Positions 1-11,113 of a DNA stretch of 64,000 bases are shown here, piece after piece. This DNA is from Absidia repens. Taxonomy: Eukaryota; Mucoromycota; Mucoromycetes; Mucorales; Cunninghamellaceae. The notes under the pieces are model-generated. The model was not told the DNA's origin and did no database searches. It saw only the letters and a list, made by a program, of their open reading frames with translations. The stretch lies in contig MCGE01000047.1 of the NCBI GenBank assembly GCA_002105175.1, positions 1-64,000 on the forward strand. The letters are read 5' to 3'. Each line of letters starts with the position of its first letter. Within the stretch, counting starts at the first letter, position 1. Made by a program: the position numbers and the translations under genes.

Positions 1-534
1 ACGTCTTTGGAATAGCGAAGGATATTGTTTGAAGTTGAGTCGTGAGTTTGAATATCTGCGCTGAACTCAGATTTTTCATATTGTTCTTCAGTATCAGGCA
101 TGAGTTGATGATGGTAATGTTGTTGTTCGTTAGAGGTCTATTATGCTTTGATATTGCGGTTGCTGATATCGTTTTTCTTTCAATATTGGTTTGTGGTTGC
201 TGTTGTTGTTGTTGTTGTTGTTGCTATCGCTATTGCTTTTGGTATTGCCGTTACCGTTGCTATTGCTGCTGTTTTTCTTTCAAGTGATTGAGGGCACTGT
301 TGTGTGGATGAGTGTGTGGGTGGGTGGATGCTATGTATTGCTGTATATTAGCTTTGTATTTTTGATAATTTTTGTAAAGTCGACTTGAATTAGCAAGTGA
401 GCTGTATAAAAGGAGTCAAGATTGAGAAGCTACTTTGTTGATTTTGTGAAGTAAATGTGAAGTAAAGGCTGAGATATATATATATATATATCAATAAAGA
501 GGTGTATGAAATAAAAATAAGAGAACTGAAAAAG

Positions 535-566
<32 letters not shown>

Positions 567-1086
567 TTTTTTTCTTTTGGTTGGTCCTCAGAAAATGAAC
601 AAATTCACATCCCGCCTTCACCCTCTATCTTTGGTCAGGACGTGTAAACTGATCTGTCCTATAATTGATATAATTGATATGCACTGATATCCCTTCATCT
701 TTTTCATATATAAATTTCATGTCACTAACGTAGTCCTATATGCATCGGCATACTTTTGATCAAATACGATGAGAATTAAGCAGGACGTAAATTTACGGCG
801 AATCAAATACAATTTGTATATCACTAACTTGTTTTATTCACATAGCACCGTATGATTCCACTTTATTTTTCTGCTAGTGCTTATAACTACTCACATCATT
901 ATTATTTTGTTATTCAGTCTATTTGTATTCCAGCAATAATCAAATTTTATCAGCATCGTAAGAAAAAAGAGATGTCACATTTCTCCACCAATCAATTTCA
1001 AGCTTATGGTATATGGCATAAAATACTTCATTTCCTTTTACGTCGCCTTTCTTTTTTTTTTTTTCTTTTTTTTTTCAAACTTGCAA
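1..1086. other. Left-edge intergenic DNA
   Basis: No gene is supported here. The stretch holds a (TGT)n/(TTG)n microsatellite near 197-225, a (TA)n run near 475-490, an A run near 536-563 and a T-rich stretch at 1050-1077 just before the first gene. The apparent reading frames are made of low-complexity codons. It may include the upstream region of a gene beyond the left edge. Confidence 0.6.
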
Positions 1087-2321
1087 ATGGAAACAAATAC
1101 AAATACCCCATACACCACAGAATTGCATCTAATTACTGTTGCAAAAAATGAATACGCGACTTCTTTGGACGAAAGAGGATTCAAACCAGGTAATTATGTT
1201 CATTTTATAATTAGTTTGTATGTGAACTATCTATACATGTCCCTTAACTTCGTTTTCTAACCTTGACACCTTTTTTTTATACTTGACATACATAGTTTTT
1301 GAATATGAAATTAATGGACAACCTATTTTGTGGGACAGAGAAACACGTAGGCTACTTTTTACTTTTCAAATAATTAAGTTCAAGTTTTTTAACCCACCAC
1401 CATTTATTATTCTTTTACCATAGGCGATGTCTTTTTGACTGGCATTTGGAAAGCGTTAGGCTATACGAAGGTTGACGTTATCAAAACTATACAATGCAAT
1501 CCTAATGTGAAAACGAAGAAATTGCGTGGTGGGCTTTTGAAGATACAAGGAACATGGTATGTTATCCCTTTTTTTCTTTCGCAAATCTAAGTCCACTCCT
1601 TTATTCCTGTTTCCTAAATAGGGTCCCATACCAAGATGCTAGATCCCTCTGTTTGCGTGCAGCATGGATTATTCGGCACCAACTGACTCCACTTTTTGGC
1701 GCTGATTTTGTGGATGACTGCTTACCTCCTCACCATCCATGCTACCGTGTTGTTTGTCTTGACTATCCGCAATCCACCCCCAAGCAACTCAAGAAGAAGT
1801 ATCTTCTTCCCAACAAGCGTCCATATATTCCCCTTCCGTCCTTGTATTCACCCTTTTCCTCTTCCACTTCATCATCACATTCTTCGTCTTTCTCCCCGAT
1901 GGCGTTACCTCACATTTTAAACCACGGCGGTGTTGATAGTAATAATGATGATCATGGTACACTATCTGACGATGCTGTTGTCCCTGATAATTGTCATTTA
2001 GCTGGCTCCAATGCATCTCACATATTGGACTTTCAAGTCGTGCCGAACTTTTTTTCAGTAGTGGATCAGTTACCCCATTCTCCCCTTTTGTCTCCATTAG
2101 CGAAGAGTTGGCCACATTTGAACGATATTGGATCGGATTTGTTGGATGACTTAAACGGTACCGACATCTGGCACGAAGATAATATTCAGGAATCGATTGA
2201 AACCATCCAAGCTAGTATTCTTCTCCAAAGATTGTCTCATCAAGATAATGGTAATATTCGCCAAGCTGTACCCAACAAAGTCGTGGTAAATGGCGTGGAG
2301 TTCTCTGTGCTTTGGAATTAG
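1087..2321 (+). CDS. APSES/KilA-N-type DNA-binding protein
   Basis: Three exons (1087-1189, 1424-1556, 1622-2321) join in frame to give 311 residues. Residues about 35-120 look like an APSES/KilA-N DNA-binding domain: a GDVFLTGIWKALGY stretch, then KLRGGLLKIQGTW and VPYQDARSLC, then LTPLFGADF before a Pro/His-rich exit. In this family the G-TW-P block followed by PLFG marks the winged fold that binds DNA in cell-cycle and developmental regulators. The rest is Ser/Pro/Asp-rich and probably disordered; no ankyrin repeats are visible, so it is not a typical Swi4/Mbp1 subunit and is closer to the small single-domain members. The ATG at 1087 follows a T-rich tract and is the first that stays open to the domain. 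An AATAAA lies at 2432. The domain call is inference from motifs; target genes are unknown. Confidence 0.8.
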
Positions 2322-3149
2322 TTTTTGTTATTTTTTTTTTTAATCTAGCAATGTCTCATTATATCGTTTTAATACATATAGCGTAGTTATTTTTTATTCC
2401 CTCCTCTATGTTTTTATATAAAATTATCTTCAATAAAGCCAACATTTAAACATTCTGCTTTACTTCTTTGCTCCTGTTACTATTTTTATACTTGGTTGAT
2501 GACAAACTAATATTGTTTCAGAAAAGGAAGACAGATATATGAAGGACTATGGTGCAGTTCGGCAAGTGCATAATTAAAGTGGAGGAGAACAAAGCTACGT
2601 GGTTGTTTGGTTTTTTGTTTCTATAGAGAAGCCTTATTCGTTTGAAGTTGGTCGGTTTTGATTGAGTGGCCATGGAAATTCAACATCAAGCTCGCTAGGT
2701 CGTTCGGGTATACCCATTCTACAATACGAAATAAACGTATAAGGAGCAATATAAAATATATATTTTATTCTGATGTAGATATACTGTAAATTATCACATC
2801 TAAGCTAAATTGATCTAATGGTAATACAATGACACATATCTAAAGAAACATAAGGTCAGATAATCTAGTTCAATTAAAGAGGGTAAGTTTTCCAATGATG
2901 AGTGACAAACTATTCTATAATACAATGAAGGAAGGGTACACTAAACTAGAACGACTTGCTCCACAGTGTCTGCAAAGACACCAACGCATCTATCCACCAT
3001 ATGGCCGATGTTAAATGGTGGTAGTTCCTTTTATGAGAAAAATACACCATGTTGAATACGTTGTTGATAGTTGTCAAACGAAAAAGAAGAAACGAGGGTT
3101 TTCTTTTCATCAACCAAAAAAAAAAAAAAAAAAGCACAAGCATGAGAGA

Positions 3150-3815
3150 CGATAAGTTCAAATTCCGACCACGTGTATATTTATTTACTCCCGCTTTTTA
3201 TTTTTTCGTCTCTCTTTCGTTTCAATTTTTTTTTTTTCATTCATTTTTTCTTCATCATTCAATTTTTATGGTATTATGTTGCACTTACAATAGTATCAGG
3301 ACTAGTTTAGAAGGGGTTTCAGCTCAGGGATTGCAAGATGCATGGGGAAACCCTTTCATTTTGGATTCAGGAATTAGGGCCACCCATTAGCTGGCTTTTT
3401 GGCGTCTCCATTAGCTTAATATAGCATTAGTTTGTCCATATTTTGTATCTATATCTGAATAAAATATATCTCTCTTTACTGCTTCAATGAAAAATGTCCC
3501 AACTGTCTTTTTCATGTGTTGTGCAATAGATCCATTTTATACTACTATGCTCTTTTGATTAGGCTTGACCACTTTGCTGTTTCAGTCAAAGATATTCTTT
3601 TTATCTTTCTCATGACTTTTGGTGTACCATTATGTTATATCCCATTTTACAATTGTAGCTTTATATTAATATTAACTATTCTTTGGATCACACTTATATT
3701 CTCCTCCATGCTTCGTACAACAGATCCTTCCATTAGATCCCTTGTTCCCATGGATCCCTGCTTTCAGTTTAGTATTTTACTGATATACTCAAAACAGTGG
3801 GGGTATGTATAATTT
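3150..3815 (+). repeat. Dispersed hairpin repeat, copy A
   Basis: Contains an intact CACGTG at 3171-3176, a C/T-rich tract, and the conserved core with stem arms at 3311-3320 and 3347-3355 (one G-T wobble). An AATAAA-type motif is near 3459, followed by CTTCAATGAAAAATGTCCC and a tail of weaker modules. Ends are estimated from similarity to other copies. Confidence 0.8.
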
Positions 3816-4859
3816 TATCAAAAACCAGATGGTTTAGATAGAATTAGACACATGTGCCTCTTTGCTCTTCCTTACACATTCTCTTTATTATTCCTCTCCC
3901 GCTCTCTTTGTTTCATTCTGTACCCCACTTTTTGTATACTTCTCTCTTTTCCTCTATCACACTCTTTTTATATCCACACTCCCTAGTAAATTATTGTTAG
4001 ACTTTTCCTCGCCCCTCCCATTGCACTATCTGTTTTATATGTTTTTGAATAAAGTTCGTTCATTCATCACCACCAACAGCCTTACAATGTAATCAACCGT
4101 TCTATGTGCGGCAATTCAATTTTTTAGTCCCAACGCACTCCTACTGATTTCGCTTGTTCCCCAGTTTTCTTTTTTCTCCCCTTGTTTGATGGTTGTGATA
4201 TTACTTGATTTGAAGTTTGGGTCTGGGGCGATTGATGAAGACTGTATGTCTTTAAAGGTTAGAAACAGTATGAATAAAAGACGACCAAAATGGTAGTAGA
4301 GCGTACTGACGCGGTGTATCATTTCTTCTGCTTTTTAGATATACAGCTGCTTGGTTCCCCCAGGTGCCTTTTTATTGGAGAGAACCCTACACCTTTGGAA
4401 TCTAAGACGCAGGATAAATTAAATGAGTGCAGAATGCGCTGATATGGATAATAGTAGGTATCGACTGCATAGCTCATCGCCTTCTGCTTTAGATTGAACT
4501 GATATTTTCTTGTATGTGTATGGCTGTGATTTATATAGTTGTTTTTAGCTCATTATATATTGTCAAATAAAACGTCCCTCTTTTCTCCATTTTTTCTATA
4601 TGTATATCTGTGATATGATGTCTGCGTAATTGTTTGAAAATGGGCTTTAGGACGGGAAAAGGTACTCCACAGGTGGAACGTACATTAACGATGCACTCAG
4701 GAATAATGACACTTTTCTGGAAAGCGTTGATTTGGGCTATGGAATAGCGCCTTTGAAATGGCTTTTCAAGCGATGAATTGGGCCTTAATAGAGTCTAGAA
4801 GGTTATATAGTCATTCTACGTCAGGGGAATCCTAAATTCTGGCAAAATACACCAAAATC

Positions 4860-5405
4860 ATGCTAGAAGTGATTTATTGGAAGTAGCATGAGGGAAACTA
4901 TCGGGACTCTGAATAACGGTCAACATTTATCTAAAGGAATGATTATAAAAAGGGATCTAATTTGCTGCACAAGGTAGACAACATAGGCGATAAGACTATG
5001 TATGGATATCTTTTATTGAAGTGTAACAACGTCTACCATTGATCTAAAGGAGAATAATAAATAGGAATGTATTTTAGAAGGCAATAGTGAGATTACTGGG
5101 TCGTACTTTATAGAAGGATGTAAAAGGAAACATATTTTATTGAGGTGTTGCTACAAACTATGGACAAACTAACATTAAAAATAAGCTAAAGACACCAGAA
5201 AAGTAGTTAATGGTGGTTTCAAAATGAAAGGGTTTCCCCATGCATCTTGTAATCCCTGTTCTGAAAACCCTTCTAAACTAGACCTGATACTAATCTAAGA
5301 TCACGGCAACCCCAGAGAGACCACATTGGTGTAGGAGAGGGAGAAAAATGGGAAGGAAAAAAAAAAAAAAAAAAAAAAAGAATACGTGACCGGGATCTGA
5401 ATTTT
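4860..5405 (-). repeat. Dispersed hairpin repeat, copy B
   Basis: Minus-strand copy. The core lies at about 5210-5290; the stem arms pair with one bulged T. The E-box is degenerate at about 5383-5388, and the C/T-rich tract has collapsed to a long A run on the plus strand. Downstream modules with TTTTATTG (AATAAA on the minus strand) reach to at least 4860 and perhaps 4640. Confidence 0.75.
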
Positions 5406-6035
5406 TTTCTGTGGCCCTTGTACCAGTTACTTGCTTTACATTCAATTTGATAGAATAGAATAAAAACTGATTACTGTATTATGTTCGTTTTAGCAATGGG
5501 TTTATTTATGAGTTTCATTATAACTAGGTTATTTGATTGCAAAGATTTTAGGATAGATTCGGAAAAAGGCCATCGCATCCTTTTATAGTGTTTGAGGATG
5601 GCTTTTGCGTCTCAGTTAAGGTTAAAATAGGGGATGTACTACAGCACCCGAAAAATGAGATTTTTAAAAAAAAAATCAGAGAGGTATCATACTGAATGGT
5701 GGCAGAAGATTACCCAATTATGGAATTATCATATCATATTTCTTGAAAGAATAACATCTGTTTATATTTCCTCATGATTATACAGTAAGCAGAATATTCA
5801 TTAATCATATCATATAACACATATCTTCCATGTAAGAGAAATCGATATGGTGCCGGAAACAGAAGATTGTGCAACCTTTTCGAAAACAAAAAAAAAAAGA
5901 CAAGCTATTTCTGTCGAAGAGTATTATTTTTCTTTTCTTTCCCAACTCTTTTCTTTTAAATAGCGTAATTCCAATTATTCGATCTCTTTATCTCCATCTT
6001 TATTATAATTCTTTACCTGTATATTTTTTGTAGTG

Positions 6036-7918
6036 ATGATTGATCCAAAACAAGTGACTTATCAATTTGCCCTCCGGATTTTTAACGTTTTGGTGAACCT
6101 ATTCTTTAGAGAAATCCGAGCACGAGGATCGCATCGTATACCAACGGATGGCCCGATCATTTATGTTGTTGCGCCGCATGCAAATCAAGTAAGTATGATG
6201 GATGATGTCTCTGCATTATCTTGACTGTGTTTAAATAGATGTGTTATATTGACTCATGCTTTCCTATAATTTTTGGCACGGTTAAAATTAGTTTGTTGAT
6301 CCTATCATGGTCATGAGGGAATGTAAACGGCAGGTGTCTTTTCTTATCGCTGAGAAATCAATGCATGAAAAAGGAATTGGCTTTTTTGCAAGAATGGTGA
6401 ATGCCAGTACGTCTATTATACTCACTCTATGATTTTCGGGGGAGAGCGGGGTTTTCTGTGATGTAGCTGTGGGAAAATATAAAAATATAGAGCGCCTGGT
6501 TGGTCTAGATTATTCATTCTCTCTCTTTTTTATATATATAGTTCCTGTCATTCGACCTCAAGATTTAGCAGTCGCAGGTACCGGTACTATACAACTATTG
6601 GATCGAAAGCTAGAGCCTTTTCGTATTGTGGGTAAAGGCACACGTTTCCTGACTCAACTTCAACCTCAACATCAAATTGCATTGCCTCACAAGGCGGGAC
6701 AGGCGGAAGTGGTCAAGGTGTTATCGGATACGGAACTCATTATCAAGAGGGAATTCAAAGGTCTTAAGGCATTGGCACTTTTATCAGAAGGATCGTCATT
6801 CAAATGTATTCCTCATGTGGATCAGGACTCGGTCTATCAGTGTGTCCATGACCAGCTCAACCAAAACAAATGTATCACTATTTTCCCTGAAGGTGGCAGC
6901 CATGACCGAGCTGAACTACTTCCTTTGAAAGGTAATTTGCTTTTATTATGTTGTTTGTTTGTTTTTGTTTTGTTTTGTTTTTTTTGTCGCATCTTCGCTG
7001 ATTCTTCAACCACATATTGTTTTTCGTTTTTACCAGCGGGTGTGACCATGATGGCTTTAGGTGCAATGGCCAAGTATCCTGGACTTGATGTCAAGATAGT
7101 TCCTTGTGGTAAAGCAAATAACTATGTCCATTGTCCTGTGTTTTGTTTTTTTCTTGAAAAACTAACCCATCACATATTTTTTACTTTTTCCAAGGCCTCA
7201 ACTACTTCCATGCTCATCGCTTTCGTTCTCGCGCTGTGATTGAATTCGGCACCCCAATCTCGATCCAGCATGAATTGGTTCAAAAATATCGCAATGGTGG
7301 TCCTGAAAAACGTGAAGCTTGTGGCAAGCTATTGGATACTATTTATGATGCTTTAAAAAGTGTTACTGTTAATGCTGGAAGCTACGAAACTCTGATGGTA
7401 ACAAAAAAAAAAAAAAAAGACGGAAAGTGGATGAAGATTGATACTGACTCGATGGTGGTCCTCTGTGCTTGTTATTTAATAGATGATTCAAGCTGCTCGA
7501 CGTCTTTATAAACCTGCACATCGAAAACTCCATATCTCTCAAGTTGTGGACCTCAATCGCCGGTTCCTTATTGGTTACAATTTATTCAAACATGAACCTC
7601 AGGTGGAAGAATTACATCAACGTGTCCTAGCCTATAACCAACTGCTCAAATATCACGGTATTCGTGATCATCAAGTTTGTAAAACTGATCTTGGCGGCAA
7701 ATACACTTTGGTATTATTACTGAAACGGTGCTTCATACTAGTATTGCTGACTCTATGTGGATTTCCTGGGTAAGTCGATGATTATTCTTGACGATTTTAT
7801 TATCACTAACTTTTTTTTTTTTTTTTTTTTTTTTTTGCAATTCCTATTTAGCGTGGTTTTGAATCTTCCAGTGATTGTAGTTGCTAAAATCATTAGTGAA
7901 AAGAAAGCAAATGGTAAT

Positions 7919-7952
<34 letters not shown>

Positions 7953-9121
7953 CAGTTCAGAAAATTGTTAACAATGCTTTTTTTTCTCTCTCTCTCTAAA
8001 TGATAGCTGCATTGAAGGGCTCCAGTGTGAAAATTGCAGGTCGAGATGTTTTGGCAACATGGAAATTATTGGTTGGCTTGGTGTTGGTACCAGCTCTATA
8101 CAGCTTTTTTGGATTTCTTGTATTCCTAAGCTTGGTGCAAACAAATCTTGACTTCAAGTGGAAACTTCTCATACCCTTGGGATCTATTGTCTTTATCTCA
8201 GCAATGTCATATGCAAGCCTTCAGTTTTGCGAAATTGGGATGGATATTGCAAGGTTTGTACTATAGAGAAAACCAAATCATGCTATACTTTTTGTCTTTT
8301 TTTTTTTTTCCTCACATTTCTCTACTGTTATCCTTCATAGGTCATTGCAACCTTTGATTACTGCTTTATTGGATCCTGAAAGTGTTATGGTGCTTCGACA
8401 AAACCGTAGTAAACTCTCTCGCGACATCACGGACATTATCAATGAATATGGGCCACAAGCTTTTGACGATTTTGATGGTAAATAGAATGATCATTTTTAT
8501 GCAATATTTAAGATCTTTTAATAATCCGATTATGGCGGCGCTTTTTTTTTTTTAGCTGAATATATTAGTCGTACAATGATATCAACGCATTCTCATTCAC
8601 CAACTAGTCCTAGTTCCACGCCCAGCAAAAGTACCAGCAGCTTTAATCTGTCGGCAATGCGAAATCGACTCCCTCGTTTACGTAGTGGCTTTTTCCAGCA
8701 AGCTACAAGAATGGAATGGTTAGATGACAAAAATATATTTACATGGGGTGGAAACAGCATCAAATCCATTACTAACAAAAGCGGCAGCAGCAGTCAAGAT
8801 TCTTTGGATGATGGCTACTTCTGGACGAGATTTATGAGCCGCAGCGGATCAGAAAGCAGTACTCCCTTCCGTAGTCGATCCAACAGCTTTGCAATGACTT
8901 CGTCCGATTCTATTACAGGCTTATCCATGACCTCTTTGACCAATACTGCCTCCACGGTGAGTGACTCATCTATGACTTTGTCCCCAGAGCAAGAACATTT
9001 CAATCGCTTTACATTCAAAATTCAAGATTTGGACACTTCATCAGCAATCAACGAAAATATGGTTCAAGAAGACGAAGGCTATGCTGATGATCAAGGATTG
9101 GAATTCAAAAAAAAGAAATAG
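6036..9121 (+). CDS. GPT2: sn-Glycerol-3-phosphate O-acyltransferase, Gpt2/Sct1 type
   Basis: Ten exons (6036-6188, 6292-6406, 6542-6931, 7037-7108, 7195-7397, 7483-7769, 7852-7913, 8007-8253, 8341-8477, 8556-9121) join in frame to 743 residues, the usual length for fungal Gpt2/Sct1. The enzyme acylates glycerol 3-phosphate (and in yeast dihydroxyacetone phosphate) at sn-1, the first step of glycerolipid synthesis in ER and lipid-droplet membranes. Visible blocks are PHANQFVDP at about residue 47, FPEGGSHDR at about 204, and VPCGLNYFHAHRFRSR in block IV. Hydrophobic segments around residues 390-520 fit membrane anchoring. The C-terminus is Ser/Thr-rich, as in yeast homologues that are phosphorylated. 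A GTG three bases upstream is not used. Introns contain extreme T and A runs (7811-7836, 7922-7950). AATAAA is at 9277. Confidence 0.93.
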
Positions 9122-9443
9122 TTTTATATCATGCACATACACACTCACACACACACTTTTTATCCTTCAGTTTACACACATTTTGTCACTAGTTCATATA
9201 CACCTTTTAGTCTATATATACATACCCACAAACACAAACAAACACACTATTTATTTATTTATAAAACATCACATGAAATAAAATAAAAAATATTTGGATT
9301 CAAAATAGCCTTTATTGATGATTGATAAAAAAAGGGGGGAGGGGTGAAAGGTAATGGGAAATTGTCAGTGCTTGGTTGATTGATATATATATAAAAGCGG
9401 GTAAAGGCTTTGGGATAAAAAGAAGAAAAAGAAAAAGAGTAAT
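9122..9443. other. Convergent 3' spacer between acyltransferase and YOS9
   Basis: Short spacer between two converging genes, with CA-rich and TA-rich low-complexity DNA. It carries AATAAA for the left gene at 9277-9282 and TTTATT at 9311-9316, which is AATAAA for the minus-strand YOS9. Confidence 0.7.
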
Positions 9444-11113
9444 CTAAGTGTAATAGGTTTTTTCATAGGCCATTTTATTCTTCTGTGATTCCGACGGTGA
9501 ATTGTTTTGGGTATCCTTGAATAATGATGATGATGATAATGACGGTGCTGTGGAGGAAGAAGCGCCACTGGAAAGGAGTTGTTGGAAGAATGAGTGCGTT
9601 GTATCTCGGGAATCACGATGATGAATATTGGTGTCTGGTGCTATGACCCAGTGCCCATGCTGTTGCTGTTGCTGTTGTTGTATGGCGTGGTGATAACCCA
9701 TTGACCGTTGTAACTGATCCACCTGTTCTGTCAAAGTCGAGATCATTCCTACTAGTTCATTTTTTGCCGCATCTTTATCCTCCAATAACATATCCACTGT
9801 TGATTGTTGTTGCTGCTGATCGATATCTGATGGTTGGTCCGTCAAATCATTTGAATTATCATTATCATCAACCTGCAGTTGCTGCGCATTACGCTCCATG
9901 ATATTATCCTCCTCTTCCGTTTGTTGTTGTTGTTGTTGTTGTTGTTGTTCGTGGTCAGTGATCCAGTATTCAGGAACAATAGGGTTGCACTCAATGTTGT
10001 GAGATTTGGTTTGTTTTTTGGATCCTAGTGCCAGGTCGTCGCAAAGTCGTGGAGTGGCGATGGTCATATGATAATGGCATGTCGATACTTCTTCGAAATA
10101 AGCGATATGGTCCATGTCTTGTCCTGCACATTGGAATTGAATATCGATGGTTCTTGGCTGATTTGTAATATCGCATTTTGATCCATCCGTCCAATGTTGT
10201 ACTAATACTTGCTGTTGTTGCTGACTGCCCCTGCCGGCGATGTGTCTTAGCGTCGTTGAGGAGATGGATTGCGCCGTAGCATGATCAAACGAAACCGGGG
10301 ATGGCTTTTTACCGAGAATAGAATGTTCCTGTTGCTGCTGAAGTGATGGTGGTGATTCATTGTTATTGTTGGTATAAGTGGACAAACTATCAGCGTTACT
10401 GTTATCTTGATGGTGAGGAAAGGTGCCGAGGATATAGGATGATTTGCCGTCTACAATGATTTTATCGCCGCCATTGTTCACAGTAGATGCGTCAATGTGG
10501 AACTGTCGCACATGCCGCCCGTGACAATATTCATAAGTCCAATATCCATGTGGCTAGTTTATAGAAGAAAAAAGACATTCAATCATATAGATAAATCGAA
10601 AGAACTCAGTAGTTACTTACATTGTGATAAAGACATGCATTTTCTAATGGTTCCAACAACTCCAAGCCCTGCTTAATGATATGTTGTGTTTCTTCAAAGG
10701 ACTGACTTGACTTTGCATTGGTGTTGGTGAGGAAGGACGAATATTGATATGGTCGACCAGTGGTGACAGTAGGTATAGTACATAAGAAGGGCTGCATATT
10801 TGTGGTCATCATAATAACCTGATTTTGTTCACCATTGCAATGAGCTTCATTCTTCCAGCGTCCAGTATGTCCGCCCTATTTTATGCCAAAAAAAAAAAAA
10901 AAATAGAGATTTCAGTGTATGGTGAAGAATAGCTTATTGTGCATTGCTTGTTACCTGCTGATTTCCAAAGACTGAGAATTCAGGTATCTTTTTATCAGTG
11001 AGTTCAAGCTTGTATCGGGGATATGCAAAATAGTCTTCGTAAACAAAAGGGGATGCCTGACACAATAATATAGACGAGAAAAGTGAGATCAAAGCTAGGT
11101 TGTGTTGGACCAT
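9444..11113 (-). CDS. YOS9: ER quality-control lectin Yos9/OS-9
   Basis: Three exons on the minus strand (11113-10955, 10875-10621, 10553-9444) give 507 residues. The product has a signal peptide (hydrophobic to about residue 20, ending LLCQA before SPFVYEDYF), then a mannose-6-phosphate-receptor-homology domain. Recognisable parts are ENACLYHN joined across an intron to PHGYWTYEYCHG and VRQFH, then HWTDGSKCD, QPRTIDIQFQCAG, and TCHYHMTIATPRLCDD. In yeast and animals this lectin reads trimmed mannose on misfolded glycoproteins and hands them to the Hrd1 ERAD complex. The C-terminal third is Gln/Asp-rich with poly-Q tracts and ends KTYYT, so no HDEL-type retrieval signal is seen. The start at 11113 is the first ATG; an upstream TTG extension is unlikely. 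The shared role with STT3 at 32.3 kb is functional, not positional. Confidence 0.9.

Larger units (their letters stand above)
2322..6035. other. Repeat-rich intergenic spacer
   Basis: No gene is supported. After the 3' end of the APSES gene the spacer holds two oppositely oriented copies of the dispersed repeat family (3150-3815 plus, 4860-5405 minus). Sequence at 2830-3110 resembles 63110-63400 upstream of another copy, for example a CCATGTTG...CGTTG motif, and may be the 5' part of the same element. A 22-base A run is near 5358-5379. The last 150 bases before 6036 are the likely promoter and 5' UTR of the acyltransferase gene; a TTTTTTGTAG just before the ATG could be a 5' UTR intron acceptor. 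Confidence 0.6.

Noticed and set aside
134..290. Possible Asn-rich exon on the minus strand at the left edge
   Set aside because: It is only the translation of a (TTG)n microsatellite with no conserved motif or clear splice partner.
3301..3390. Short peptide encoded by the repeat core
   Set aside because: An open frame of about 38 codons exists in the consensus, but an extra G in copy A shifts it and copy D has a stop, so it is not conserved as protein.
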